Positions 1 to 7,619 of a stretch of DNA of 64,000 nucleotides are shown in pieces. Position 1 is the first letter of the stretch. Each line of letters starts with the position of its first letter. The translations under genes and the position numbers were made by a program. The stretch is from the NCBI RefSeq assembly GCF_003946885.1, contig NZ_RWKQ01000001.1, positions 58,147 to 122,146 of the forward strand. The letters are read 5' to 3'. The notes beneath the pieces were generated by a model. The model made no database searches. It saw nothing but the letters and a program-made list of their open reading frames with translations, and was not told the origin of the DNA. The stretch is from Specibacter cremeus (GTDB lineage Bacteria > Actinomycetota > Actinomycetes > Actinomycetales > Micrococcaceae).

Positions 1-10
1 GGCATCCGTC

Positions 11-637
11 ATGAATGGCATCTACGAAAGGTTTACCGTGGAGCATCGGAAACTGCGGATCGCCGCGGTCGGCGACGAACTGGTGGCGGGCGTTGGCGAT
101 CCCCGCGCGCTCGGGTGGTTGGGCCGCGTGCTCGCGCGCACCCCCCAGGACGACGTCTCCGTGGAGTCGTTCGTGCTGGCCAGTCCGCAGGAAGGCACGG
201 AGGCCCTGGCCGCCCGGTGGCTGCAGGAGGCCGGGCGCCGCTTCGACGATTTCCATGAGAACCGCCTCGTCGTCGGCCTCTCCGGCCGGGACATCGAGTT
301 CGGGCTCACGACGGCGCGCAGCCGGTTGAACCTGGCCAACATCCTCGACGGAGCGTCGCAGCTGAACATCCCCGTGTTCGTGGTCGGCCCGCCGCCGAGC
401 CTGGACCCGGCGCTCAACCGCAAGCTGGCGGACCTGAACGCGGCGTTCGCGGATGTCACCACGCGACGCAAGCACTCCTATGTCGACACGTTCGCGCCGC
501 TGCAGAACCACGAGCAGTGGCGCACCGACCTGGCCGCGAACGCCGGCTCCCCCGGACAGGCCGGCTACGGTCTGATGGCCTGGCTGGTGTTGCACCGCGG
601 CTGGCACCAGTGGTTGAACATCCCCGAGGCGAACTAG
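11..637 (+). CDS. GDSL-type esterase/lipase family protein
   Basis: This 208-residue protein has the layout of a small SGNH/GDSL hydrolase. A GDEL motif near residue 21 stands where the GDSL block sits, a G-x-x-D-I/E-type segment (VGLSGRDIEFG) follows near residue 90, and VVGPPPS near 125 resembles block III. In GDSL enzymes the block I serine is the nucleophile. Here that position reads E (GDEL), so hydrolytic activity is doubtful and the fold assignment is safer than the chemistry. No signal peptide is seen, so it is probably cytoplasmic. The ATG lies too close to the window edge to judge its ribosome site. An in-frame GTG at 38 is preceded by GAAAGG and is an equally good start. The gene stands alone, followed by the PadR operator region. 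Confidence 0.7.
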   Translation: MNGIYERFTVEHRKLRIAAVGDELVAGVGDPRALGWLGRVLARTPQDDVSVESFVLASPQEGTEALAARWLQEAGRRFDDFHENRLVVGLSGRDIEFGLTTARSRLNLANILDGASQLNIPVFVVGPPPSLDPALNRKLADLNAAFADVTTRRKHSYVDTFAPLQNHEQWRTDLAANAGSPGQAGYGLMAWLVLHRGWHQWLNIPEAN

Positions 638-685
638 TCCCCACGCCCGAGGGGCCCTTCGCGATATAGCTTGTCTTCCCGCATT

Positions 686-726
686 TCGCGTTATATCGTG
701 TCTTTCATCGACACGATATAACGCGA
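686..726. promoter_or_regulatory. Perfect 17-bp inverted repeat, probable PadR operator
   Basis: The arms TCGCGTTATATCGTGTC (686-702) and its exact complement (710-726) are separated by 7 bases. A further half-site-like GCGATATAGC lies at 661-670. The repeat ends 16 bases before the ATG at 743, and a strong AGGAGG sits at 733-738. Such AT-centred palindromes directly upstream of a PadR-containing operon are typical autoregulatory sites. There is no T run after it, so a terminator role is less likely. Confidence 0.6.
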
Positions 727-742
727 TTCTGTAGGAGGGATC

Positions 743-1570
743 ATGAATGCTGAAAGCTGGACCGTCACCGACGCGGAAACGTTGGAACTCGACGGTGTCA
801 CGGAGGTCAAGGCCTACCTGGTGAAGGGGCGCGTCGACGTCATCGCCACGGACAGCCGCACGGCCACGGTCGAGGTCAGCGAGGTGACCGGTCCACCGCT
901 GAACATCTCGTTCAAGGACGGGACGCTGAAGATCGAGCACCTCGACTCCACGAACTGGCTCCAACGCATCGTCAACTTCAACTCGTCCGCCCGCGCCGTC
1001 GTCAGCGTCATGGTGCCCACCGGCACGGCCGTCACGGCGGCGACGGTCAGCGGCGACGGCATGGTCAGCGGCAGCACGGCCTCAACGAGCCTGAAGACCG
1101 TCTCCGGCTCGTTGATGGCGGACGCGACCGAGGGCATGCTGACCGCGGACACGGTCAGCGGCGAAATCATCGCCCGCGACCACGCCGGGCACTTCGTGGC
1201 CAAGAGTGTCTCCGGCGAGATCACGGCGTCGGGCGCCCTCGACGACGTGCGCGCCAACACCGTTTCCGGCAACCTGAATTTCGACATCCAGGGCAGCCCG
1301 CGCAGCTTTTCCTCCAACAGTGTCTCCGGCGATGTCACTGTCCGCGTGCCGGCCCACGTCGGCCTGGATGTGTCGTCGAAGTCGGCCTCGGGCACCATCG
1401 TCGTCGACAACGAGCACTACACCGGAACCGCCCAGAGCGTCCGTGTGAACAGCGGACCCGGCAGTCCGCGCATGATCACGCGCACGACGTCGGTCTCGGG
1501 AAACGTGACGATCGTGCACGCCGAGCCGGTCCACGACGCCGCCGGCGATGCCGGGGGGGTGCAGCCGTAA
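743..1570 (+). CDS. DUF4097 family beta-strand repeat protein
   Basis: The 275-residue product is built almost wholly of short repeated strands of the type TVSGxxxxxG (VSGDGMVSGSTAS, TVSGEIIARDHAG, SVSGEITASGAL, TVSGNLNFD, SVSGDVTVRVP), the signature of DUF4097 proteins predicted to form a right-handed beta-solenoid. No signal peptide or membrane segment is evident. DUF4097 genes in actinobacteria and firmicutes commonly sit next to a PadR regulator and are thought to act in envelope stress sensing, but no biochemical role is established. The start is firm because AGGAGG lies five bases upstream. The stop overlaps the padR start (TAATG), so the two genes are translationally coupled and co-regulated from the palindrome upstream. 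Confidence 0.85.
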   Translation: MNAESWTVTDAETLELDGVTEVKAYLVKGRVDVIATDSRTATVEVSEVTGPPLNISFKDGTLKIEHLDSTNWLQRIVNFNSSARAVVSVMVPTGTAVTAATVSGDGMVSGSTASTSLKTVSGSLMADATEGMLTADTVSGEIIARDHAGHFVAKSVSGEITASGALDDVRANTVSGNLNFDIQGSPRSFSSNSVSGDVTVRVPAHVGLDVSSKSASGTIVVDNEHYTGTAQSVRVNSGPGSPRMITRTTSVSGNVTIVHAEPVHDAAGDAGGVQP

Positions 1571-2172
1571 TGCCGTCCGTCTTTGCCCACGGCGCCCTGC
1601 GCCTGTACCTGCTGGCCCTGCTGGAGGAGGGGCCCAAGCACGGCTACGAGGTCATCCGCGCGCTCAGTGACAGGTTCGGCGGGACCTACTCCCCCAGCGC
1701 CGGGACCGTGTACCCGCGCCTGGCCAAACTCCAGGAGGAGGGCCTGGTGGCCACCACCCTGGATGGCCGGCGCACCATCTACACGATCACCGAAGCCGGC
1801 CTGGCCGAGCTGGAGCGGCGGCGCGACGAACTGGCGGGCATCGAGACGGACATCGCCGCCTCGGTGCGCCGGCTCGCCGACGACCTGCGCACCGATATCC
1901 GCGAGAACATGCGAGGATTGCGGGCAGAGCTGGCCGCCAGCGCGGAGACCGCCAAGAACAATGCGCGACGCCGGCCCGCACCGACCGCCGTGGCCGACGG
2001 TACCGCTCGCCTCAAGGAGGCGGAGCGGTTGCTGCAGGCCTTCCGGGACGACCTGCGCGTCGAACTGCGCCTCCACTCGGCCCACAACGGGATCGAACCG
2101 CTGACGGTGGAAACGATCCGCACCGTGCTCGACCAGGCCCGGATCTCCATCACGGCCACGCTGCGCCGGTGA
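1570..2172 (+). CDS. PadR family transcriptional regulator
   Basis: The first 80 residues are a clear PadR winged helix: LYLLALLEEGPKHGYEVIRAL, then GTYSPSAGTVYPRLAKLQEEGLV and a wing ending in TEAGLAELERRR. The remaining 120 residues are helical and charged and could give a dimerising coiled coil longer than in the shortest PadR proteins (about 110 residues). It probably represses its own operon through the inverted repeat at 686-726. The start ATG overlaps the DUF4097 stop by one base. The inducing ligand cannot be read from the sequence. Confidence 0.9.
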   Translation: MPSVFAHGALRLYLLALLEEGPKHGYEVIRALSDRFGGTYSPSAGTVYPRLAKLQEEGLVATTLDGRRTIYTITEAGLAELERRRDELAGIETDIAASVRRLADDLRTDIRENMRGLRAELAASAETAKNNARRRPAPTAVADGTARLKEAERLLQAFRDDLRVELRLHSAHNGIEPLTVETIRTVLDQARISITATLRR

Positions 2173-2232
2173 GCGGCACGTCCCTGGTTAGGTGGGGCGG
2201 TGCCGCTTATGGGAGACTGGGGAGGGCCCACG

Positions 2233-2281
2233 CTTGCCAGGTTCCCAAGAAATCGCCTTAGCGATTTATTGGACCGGCAAG
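2233..2281 (+). promoter_or_regulatory. Structured leader upstream of bL37
   Basis: Three stacked complementary pieces form one long hairpin: CTTGCC (2233-2238) with GGCAAG (2276-2281), GGT(T)CC (2240-2245) with GGACC (2271-2275), and AAATCGC (2250-2256) with GCGATTT (2261-2267) around a CTTA loop. No T run follows. It ends about 41 bases before the bL37 start, so it may be a structured 5' untranslated region, perhaps used in feedback control, or an operator. The stretch 2173-2322 holds no other gene. Confidence 0.45.
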
Positions 2282-2322
2282 TGGGGACTTGTTCAGATCT
2301 TTGTTGAAGATTGGAGGCAGCT

Positions 2323-2397
2323 ATGTCGAAGCGAGCACGCAAGCGTCGTGACCGGAAGCGTGGCGGCGCTAACCACAGTAAGCGCCCCAACACCTGA
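2323..2397 (+). CDS. 50S ribosomal protein bL37 (24 residues)
   Basis: This tiny gene encodes a 24-residue, extremely basic peptide beginning MSKRARKRRDRK and ending ANHSKRPNT. It matches from memory the actinobacterial ribosomal protein bL37 first seen in mycobacterial ribosome structures (MAKRGRKKRDRK...ANHGKRPN). The product should sit in the large subunit bound to 23S rRNA. GGAGG at 2313-2317 is ideally spaced from the ATG. A strong hairpin terminator follows at 2418-2450, and a folded leader precedes it, so it is a monocistronic unit. It is easily missed by gene finders because of its length. I could not run an alignment. Confidence 0.85.
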   Translation: MSKRARKRRDRKRGGANHSKRPNT

Positions 2398-2417
2398 GTC
2401 TTGCGCAGAAGCGATCC

Positions 2418-2450
2418 CGGCCCCCGGCACCCTCATGGTGCCGGGGGCCG
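2418..2450 (+). terminator. Terminator of bL37
   Basis: A perfect 14-bp stem, CGGCCCCCGGCACC (2418-2431) with GGTGCCGGGGGCCG (2437-2450), encloses a 5-base loop 20 bases after the bL37 stop. The tail TGTCGTTG is only weakly T-rich, as often in high-GC genomes. I see no gene between here and 2641. Confidence 0.8.
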
Positions 2451-2641
2451 TGTCGTTGCCAAACCGATCGGGGCCGGACCGGGGTCCCAGCACCATCGAT
2501 CCAGACGACATCTATCGGAACCGCAGCGGCCCGTGCTGCCGAAACTAAGGTGGGTCGCTGTCGCGCTGCCCATCCGCCAGAGCCTGGACCTCCGGGGCCA
2601 GAGCTCGTGGCGAATGCTCAGACTGCCATTCAACACTCGGT

Positions 2642-3856
2642 TCAGGTGGCGCTGCCGCGGAGCAACCGTGCCCGTTGCTGTGGATCTACCGCAGCCAGAC
2701 TGGCGGCCATGGCCAAGCCGAAGGCGCCGTCCAACACCGCCCGGTCCGCGGACGCGGAGGAACCGTGGGCGGCAAACTCGGCCGTGTGGTGAACGGCGCC
2801 GCCCACGTTGTAACCGAGCAGCGGATGGATGCTCGGCACCAGCTGGGAGACGTTGCCCATGTCCGTGGATGCCACCGGCTCCTCGTTGAAGACGACCTCC
2901 CTCCCCCGGGCTGCCATCGCCTTCCGGTACGCCTCGGAGAGGAACCGGTCCTGCCGCAGTTCCGCATAGGCGTTACCCGTAGGTGTGGCGGTGAGTGTAC
3001 TGCCGGTGGCATGTGCGCCAGCCTCAAGGCAGCGCCGCACGCGATCCTCGATAACGCGCAGCTTCGCGAGGCTGGGCGAACGCATTTCCACGCTGGCCCG
3101 AGTGCGCTCAGGGATGACGTTGGCGGCGCTCCCGCCTTCTGTGACGATCAGCGAAACTATGGAGCCAGACGGAAGCTGTTGCCGTGCCAGGGCAATGGCG
3201 GTTTGCGCGATTACGAGGGCGTCCAGGGCATTGATCCCTTCCTCTGGCGCCGCAGCGGCGTGCGCCGGCCGGCCCTCGTAGAGCACGTTCCACATGCACA
3301 TGGCCAAGGACGAGCCGCCAACCATGTCTTCGGCACCGGCGTGGGCCATCATGGCGAGTGAAACGTCCTCGAAATGGCCTTCCTTGATCAGGTCGACCTT
3401 GCCGCCGGTGGTCTCCTCCGCGGGGGTGCCCAGCACCTTGACGGTGATGCCGAGTTCCCCGGCTACGGTTGCCAGCGCGAGCGCCGCGCCCACGGTGGAA
3501 GCCGCGTTCACGTTGTGTCCGCAGGCGTGGCCAATATCCGGCAGGGCGTCGTATTCAACACAGAGCGCGACTACGAGCTCACCGGATCCGAACCGGGCGC
3601 TGAAGGCAGTGGGAAGCTCGGGCTGGGAGCCGTCAAAGCTGAAGCCGGCGGACCGGAGCAACGTACTGACTCGTTGGGCGGCCCTGAACTCTCGGCCGCC
3701 GAGTTCGGGATCGGCGTGAATCGCGTGGCTCAGCCCAAGGATTTCGGACTTCCAGCGCTCCAGGGCCGAAGAGACGCTGCGTTCGATTCCGGTCTCGGAG
3801 GCCGGGGCCAGCCCGACAGGCTTCGGAACAGTAGTTTTCAGACCCGCCGTGTTCAT
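2642..3856 (-). CDS. M20 family metallopeptidase / amidohydrolase
   Basis: A 404-residue M20D-type amidohydrolase (aminoacylase / p-aminobenzoyl-glutamate hydrolase-like). Metal-site motifs are visible: LSHAIHADPELGGREFRAAQ near residue 42, IGHACGHNVN (the HACGH ligand signature) near 110, GTPAEETTGGK with the catalytic and ligand glutamates near 145, and a late ligand in VGGAVHHTAEFA near 365. Such enzymes release an amino acid or an acyl/aryl group from N-acyl or peptide-like substrates in the cytoplasm. The exact substrate cannot be deduced. The ATG overlaps the stop of the exporter gene (ATGA), so the two form an operon, divergent from an Lrp-type regulator that probably controls it. Confidence 0.87.
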   Translation of the reverse strand: MNTAGLKTTVPKPVGLAPASETGIERSVSSALERWKSEILGLSHAIHADPELGGREFRAAQRVSTLLRSAGFSFDGSQPELPTAFSARFGSGELVVALCVEYDALPDIGHACGHNVNAASTVGAALALATVAGELGITVKVLGTPAEETTGGKVDLIKEGHFEDVSLAMMAHAGAEDMVGGSSLAMCMWNVLYEGRPAHAAAAPEEGINALDALVIAQTAIALARQQLPSGSIVSLIVTEGGSAANVIPERTRASVEMRSPSLAKLRVIEDRVRRCLEAGAHATGSTLTATPTGNAYAELRQDRFLSEAYRKAMAARGREVVFNEEPVASTDMGNVSQLVPSIHPLLGYNVGGAVHHTAEFAAHGSSASADRAVLDGAFGLAMAASLAAVDPQQRARLLRGSAT

Positions 3857-5274
3857 GCGGGGACCTCCGTTGCCTGCCGCTTGGGATAGCGGGCAGAAGC
3901 TACCGCTGCGATCAGCGCTGCCACGGCCAATACACCCCAGATGAAGATGAGGCCGCCGTTGCTGATGTGCCCGGACTCGGCGGAGGATGAGGAGATGAGT
4001 TTCACGACGGCGGCGCCCACGGCGATGCCGGCTGTCAAGGCCAGTTCGTTGAGTCCGGCCGCCGTCGAGGTCTCCTCCAGCGGCACGCCCTCCACGGACA
4101 ACGCCCGGGTCCCTGCCTGGTAGATGCCAAGGCTCAGGTTGAGCATTGCGAACCCGGCGCAGTACCCGGCCAGGGAGCCGTGGGCGACGGCCATGACCGC
4201 GAAGCCGCCGGCCAGCAGAAGGCCCGCGAAGACAAGGGTGGCGCGTTCGCCGAACACTCTGAGCACCCGCGCGGTCAACAGCGAAGATACCAGCGAGAAC
4301 ACGGACGCCGCGGCGAGGACGATGGCGATCATGAGGGGGCTGAGACCAAATCCGTAGCCTGTTTTGGCGGGGCTGGCGTGCAGAAAGATCCCGTTCGTAC
4401 CGAAGTAGCTGATGGATGCGAAGCCGAAGAAGAACGTGGCCAATGAGACTGTGCGGATACGCGGATTGGCGAGCATGCGCAGGTCCATGAACCTCTTCCC
4501 GCTCTCCGGGCTCCGGGCGTCGAGCACAGCCCAGAAGGCCAGCAGCGCGAGTCCCACAAGTCCGGATCCGAGCGTCCGAGCATCCAGCCAGCCCCAGTCC
4601 GGGCCCATCGAAAGGGCCACGACGAAGCCGATCAGGCCGAGGGAACAGGCCAGCAGGGGCACGAGGGCGATTCCCTCCCGCGTCGGGGTGCCGGCGTCGG
4701 GCAACAGGAAGGAACAGACAAGGGCAACCACGGCAAAGGGCACAGCCACCCAGAAACCGAGCGTGGGGTCGTTGACGCCGACAATCCCTGCCAGCAGCCC
4801 ACCTGCGCCGACCATGATCATGAGCATGCCGATCATCACGCTGACGCCCGTGCGGGTGTGCGCGGGGCTGCTCACCCGCAGGATTCCCATCATCAGCGGA
4901 ATGAAGCCCACAACGCAGGTGAGCAGGACAATGCCGACGGTCACTGTCCACAGCGACGGCCACAGCGCCATCATGAGTACCGCCAGTGCGACGACGGCTG
5001 TTGACCAGCGAAGCACAAGTCTGTATCCGTAGCTGTCGCCGGGCCGGGAGATGATCGGCGTGAGCACGGCAAAGCTGACGTTCGAGATCAGGAAGATGCC
5101 GTTGATGGTCGGATCATCGATCGAGAAGACGGGCCCGAGCGCGGGCAGGATGGGGTTCAGGTAGCCCTGGGTGACCCCGCTGAGGGATTCGATTAGGGCC
5201 ATTGCCACGATCATGCCGGTGATCGTCCGGCGCGTGACGGCCGCCGTCGCCGGTGCCGCTGTCCTGCTTGCCAT
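3853..5274 (-). CDS. MFS transporter, DHA2-like
   Basis: A 473-residue integral membrane protein with about 14 hydrophobic segments spread evenly from residue 20 to 465, the size and pattern of DHA2/14-TM major facilitator drug:H+ antiporters. A loop with R and D charges (RPGDSYGYRLVLR, near residue 77) corresponds to the conserved A-motif between TM2 and TM3. It probably exports or imports a small compound made or consumed by the overlapping M20 hydrolase. The gene is first in the two-gene operon and starts 130 bases from the divergent Lrp regulator. Confidence 0.87.
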   Translation of the reverse strand: MASRTAAPATAAVTRRTITGMIVAMALIESLSGVTQGYLNPILPALGPVFSIDDPTINGIFLISNVSFAVLTPIISRPGDSYGYRLVLRWSTAVVALAVLMMALWPSLWTVTVGIVLLTCVVGFIPLMMGILRVSSPAHTRTGVSVMIGMLMIMVGAGGLLAGIVGVNDPTLGFWVAVPFAVVALVCSFLLPDAGTPTREGIALVPLLACSLGLIGFVVALSMGPDWGWLDARTLGSGLVGLALLAFWAVLDARSPESGKRFMDLRMLANPRIRTVSLATFFFGFASISYFGTNGIFLHASPAKTGYGFGLSPLMIAIVLAAASVFSLVSSLLTARVLRVFGERATLVFAGLLLAGGFAVMAVAHGSLAGYCAGFAMLNLSLGIYQAGTRALSVEGVPLEETSTAAGLNELALTAGIAVGAAVVKLISSSSAESGHISNGGLIFIWGVLAVAALIAAVASARYPKRQATEVPA

Positions 5275-5404
5275 GTGCTTCCTTGTGGTTGGGGGCGCCG
5301 TGCGCCTGGAGTGATGCGAGTCACCACGCTAGTTCCTCATCCACGATCTCCCGATATATTGATGAAAAATCACCGCAGGAGTAAATAATCTGAAAGAATC
5401 GGCC
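5275..5404. promoter_or_regulatory. Divergent promoter region, MFS-M20 operon / Lrp regulator
   Basis: The 130-base gap is distinctly AT-rich at 5353-5391 (GATATATTGATGAAAAAT, GTAAATAAT), unlike anything around it. Candidate -10 sequences exist on both strands. Lrp/AsnC proteins favour such AT-rich, weakly palindromic DNA, so this is the likely binding region of the adjacent regulator. No exact operator can be defined by eye. Confidence 0.45.
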
Positions 5405-6457
5405 ATGATCTCCGAATTTGACCTTGAAATCGTGAACGCCCTGCAGATCAATCCCCGGGCGGACTGGTCCCGGGTGGCAGACGTGCTCGGCCTTTCCGGG
5501 CCCACCATCGCCCGCCGCTGGAACGCCCTCGCCGACCAAGGCCTTGCGTGGATCACCCCCGCCCCGGGGCCGCGCTATCTCAACGCCGGCTGGTCCGCAT
5601 TCGTTCATCTGTCGTCCCTGCCGGGCGAGCATGAGGCGCTCATCCGGCGGCTCTGCGCCGAGCCCGCCTTCGGTACAGTGTCCCTGGTTTCGGGTCCGCA
5701 CGATCTGTTCGTGGACTGCTTCGCGTCGAGCCACGAGGAACTCATGGGGATCGTCACCGGGGGGTTCGCGGACCTGCCGGGGGTGACGCGCAGGGAGGTT
5801 GTCTTTGTCACGGAGCTCTACCGGCAGGCTTCGGAATGGCGCAGCGGAACCCTGGAACCGGCGCTGGCGCGACTCATGGCAAAGGAGTCGCTGCCCACCC
5901 CGGCTGCCTACGCGCCGGACCGGCTGGATGCCACTCTGCTCGAGGAGTTGGCCCGCGATGGGCGCGCCAGTTGGGCAGAGCTGGGCGCCGCCTGCGGTGT
6001 GTCCCCCCAGACGGCAAGGAGGCGGGTGGAGCGGTTCCTCGCGGCCGGCTACATGACGATGAGGTGCGATACATCGGTCGCCGCCCAGCAGGGCCTGCGG
6101 GAGGTGAGTCTAAGTCTCAACGTTCCCGCGACCCAGGTTGACGCCATCGGCCGGTACTTCGCAGGCCTGCCGAGTTGCCGGTTGAGCGCACAGGTCCTGG
6201 GCGCGCAGAACCTGTTGGTGACACTGTGGGTCCGCGACTATCTGGAGGTCCAAGGTTATGAACGCGAGCTGGCAGCACGAGCCCCGGGAAGCACCGTGAT
6301 CTCCCGGGAGGCGGTGGTGCGCACCTACAAGCGGCTCGGCCACCTGTTGGACGAGTCCGGGCGAAGCTGCGGCGTGGTCCCCCTGCCACTGTGGCGGGAG
6401 TCGTGGCACCCGCGCCGGGATCAGCCGGACACCCAACCGGGGCCGACCACTGCATAG
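5405..6457 (+). CDS. Lrp/AsnC family regulator, tandem two-domain form
   Basis: The 350-residue protein contains two Lrp/AsnC units in one chain. The first HTH is at residues 2-55 (DLEIVNALQINPRADWSRVADVLGLSGPTIARRW) and the second near 180-230 (LLEELARDGRASWAELGAACGVSPQTARRRVERFL). Each is followed by a RAM-like ligand-binding segment. Standard Lrp proteins are about 150 residues, so this is a pseudo-dimer. It is divergent from the MFS-M20 operon and is the likely local regulator, sensing an amino acid or derivative. A GAAAG ribosome site precedes the ATG. Confidence 0.87.
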   Translation: MISEFDLEIVNALQINPRADWSRVADVLGLSGPTIARRWNALADQGLAWITPAPGPRYLNAGWSAFVHLSSLPGEHEALIRRLCAEPAFGTVSLVSGPHDLFVDCFASSHEELMGIVTGGFADLPGVTRREVVFVTELYRQASEWRSGTLEPALARLMAKESLPTPAAYAPDRLDATLLEELARDGRASWAELGAACGVSPQTARRRVERFLAAGYMTMRCDTSVAAQQGLREVSLSLNVPATQVDAIGRYFAGLPSCRLSAQVLGAQNLLVTLWVRDYLEVQGYERELAARAPGSTVISREAVVRTYKRLGHLLDESGRSCGVVPLPLWRESWHPRRDQPDTQPGPTTA

Positions 6458-6493
6458 TCGGTGCAGCACTGAGGAGGATTTGGCGTCATCTCA

Positions 6494-6532
6494 CATTCTT
6501 CGTCGATGCGGAGTCCGCATCGGCGAAGAATG
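6494..6532. terminator. Bidirectional terminator between lrp and toxin genes
   Basis: A 19-bp stem with one mismatch (CATTCTTCGTCGATGCGGA at 6494-6512 against 6514-6532) has a one-base centre and lies between the convergent regulator and toxin genes. The AT-rich base of the stem gives T-containing tails in both directions. Confidence 0.75.
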
Positions 6533-6549
6533 CCCGCACTCGGCCGCGG

Positions 6550-6825
6550 TCAGGGACTGCGATAGACGCTGCTTCGGTGCGCCACCCGCAAGGCTAGAAC
6601 CACGAGGTCGGCGTCCTTGATCGTGTACACGACGCGGTACTCGCCGACCCGGATGCGCCACAGATTTGAATACCCGACGAGGGGACGGGTGCCGCTCGGT
6701 CGCGGGTCGGTGCCCAACTCTTCGATGGCCTTGAAGACGCGGCGAGCGACTGGCTTGTCGAGCTTGGCCAACTCCTTGAGCGCCCTTGGATCATATTCGA
6801 CGGCGTACGGTCCAGCAGTGCTCAC
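6550..6825 (-). CDS. RelE/ParE family type II toxin
   Basis: The 91-residue protein has the whole RelE/ParE fold signature: YAVEYDPRALKELAKLDKPVARRVFKAIEEL at the N-terminus, then LVGYSNLWRIRVGEYRVVYTIKDADLVVLALRVAHRSSVYR. The RIRVGEYRVVY strand and the final R..VYR are the usual conserved and catalytic positions of the RelE mRNA-interferase group. Its ATG overlaps an upstream frame ending LDAGRTTAVPSDEVARTLGL (ATGA), the normal antitoxin-toxin order. The antitoxin itself looks damaged (see next entry), so the module may be only partly functional. Confidence 0.85.
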   Translation of the reverse strand: MSTAGPYAVEYDPRALKELAKLDKPVARRVFKAIEELGTDPRPSGTRPLVGYSNLWRIRVGEYRVVYTIKDADLVVLALRVAHRSSVYRSP

Positions 6826-7058
6826 AGCCCGAGTGTCCGTGCCACCTCATCCGACGGGACGGCCGTGGTGCGACCGGCGTCGAGATCGGCCAGTCGTTCC
6901 GCCGCGATCCGCAACGCCCCGACCGGCCCGAACCCGGTGAAGGTGAATCCGAGGTTACCCGGGTGCCCGTAGGAGGAACCGGCTGCGGGACGATTTTCAC
7001 CGGTCTCATCGTCGCCTGGCAGTGACCGCGGTCGTTGCGTAACCCAGGTTCCAGACAC
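6822..7058 (-). CDS. Possible antitoxin, only the C-terminus convincing
   Basis: The frame overlaps the toxin start by four bases. Only its last 25 or so residues (RIAAERLADLDAGRTTAVPSDE-type sequence) look like an antitoxin tail with toxin-binding character. The N-terminal 40 residues predicted from the ATG at 7058 are rich in P, G and S and resemble no DNA-binding domain (no Phd/YefM, RHH or HTH pattern). Either the N-terminal domain was lost when the neighbouring acetyltransferase was broken, or translation begins at an internal TTG. It is best treated as a decayed antitoxin. Confidence 0.35.
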   Translation of the reverse strand: MSGTWVTQRPRSLPGDDETGENRPAAGSSYGHPGNLGFTFTGFGPVGALRIAAERLADLDAGRTTAVPSDEVARTLGL

Positions 7059-7206
7059 CGACGTCGGTCATTGTGACGCCGCCGGTCCCGATGAGCGCAT
7101 GTGCTGGCAGGTCCCGCACCGCATGACGGACTCGCACGGCCCAATGTCCCAGGCCGGAACGTTCCCGGCTTCGTATTGTGCTGGCCACGAATGCCGCCGA
7201 TTCCTC
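7025..7206 (-). pseudogene. GNAT acetyltransferase fragment
   Basis: About 60 residues read like the middle of a RimJ/RimL-type GNAT enzyme: EESAAFVASTIRSRERSGLGHWAVR, then ALIGTGGVTMTDVGVWNLGY. The GTGGVT and VWNLGY strands match beta4/beta5 of the fold. The acetyl-CoA loop that should follow (Q/R-x-x-G-x-G/A) is missing, since the sequence turns into ATTAVTARRR and stops. The start of the domain is missing too. This is an internal relic next to the toxin. Confidence 0.45.
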
Positions 7207-7250
7207 CCGTTGCGTGTGACGGCCGGAAGGAAGATGCCGCCACGTCCCTG

Positions 7251-7574
7251 CTACATCGGCAGCAGCTCGAAGATCTCCACCGCACACTTCCCGTCACTGT
7301 TGGACAGGAACGGGAGGCCGTCGGTGAGCGCCTTCGCCGCAGCGAGATCGTCGGCCTCGACGATCGTGTAGCCGGTCAGGTCGCCGGCTGTTCCCTCGGT
7401 GCCGTCATCGCGAACGGACGCGCTCGACCCGAACGGGCTGCCGCCGTCGACGAGCGCCGCGCCGGCCTTCTCCATCCAGGCGCCAAACGCGGCCATCCGC
7501 TCGGCGCCCTGCTCCGGGGTGAGGTCGGACATCGGAGTGGCCGGGCCACGGTAGAGGTAGATGAACTTCGCCAT
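7251..7574 (-). CDS. YCII-related domain protein
   Basis: A 107-residue YCII-like protein: MAKFIYLYRGPATPMSDLTPEQGAERMAAFGAWMEKAGAALVDGGSPFG, then GYTIVEADDLAAAKALTDGLPFL and a C-terminal strand AVEIFELLPM. YCII domains are ferredoxin-like dimers whose function is mostly unknown. In actinobacteria they often accompany SigJ-type sigma factors, as in the pair 2 kb away. The start at 7574 is preferred over ATG 7619 because homologous proteins begin MAKF/MAKY and an AAGGG ribosome site precedes it. Confidence 0.8.
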   Translation of the reverse strand: MAKFIYLYRGPATPMSDLTPEQGAERMAAFGAWMEKAGAALVDGGSPFGSSASVRDDGTEGTAGDLTGYTIVEADDLAAAKALTDGLPFLSNSDGKCAVEIFELLPM

Positions 7575-7619
7575 GTCGATCGCCCTTTCGAGAACCGGTG
7601 TGCCCATGCACGCCGTCAC

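Noticed and set aside
2642-4963. A 773-codon minus-strand frame beginning at 4963
   Set aside because: Only its last 404 residues (from 3856) are the M20 hydrolase. The first part is the MFS gene read out of frame.
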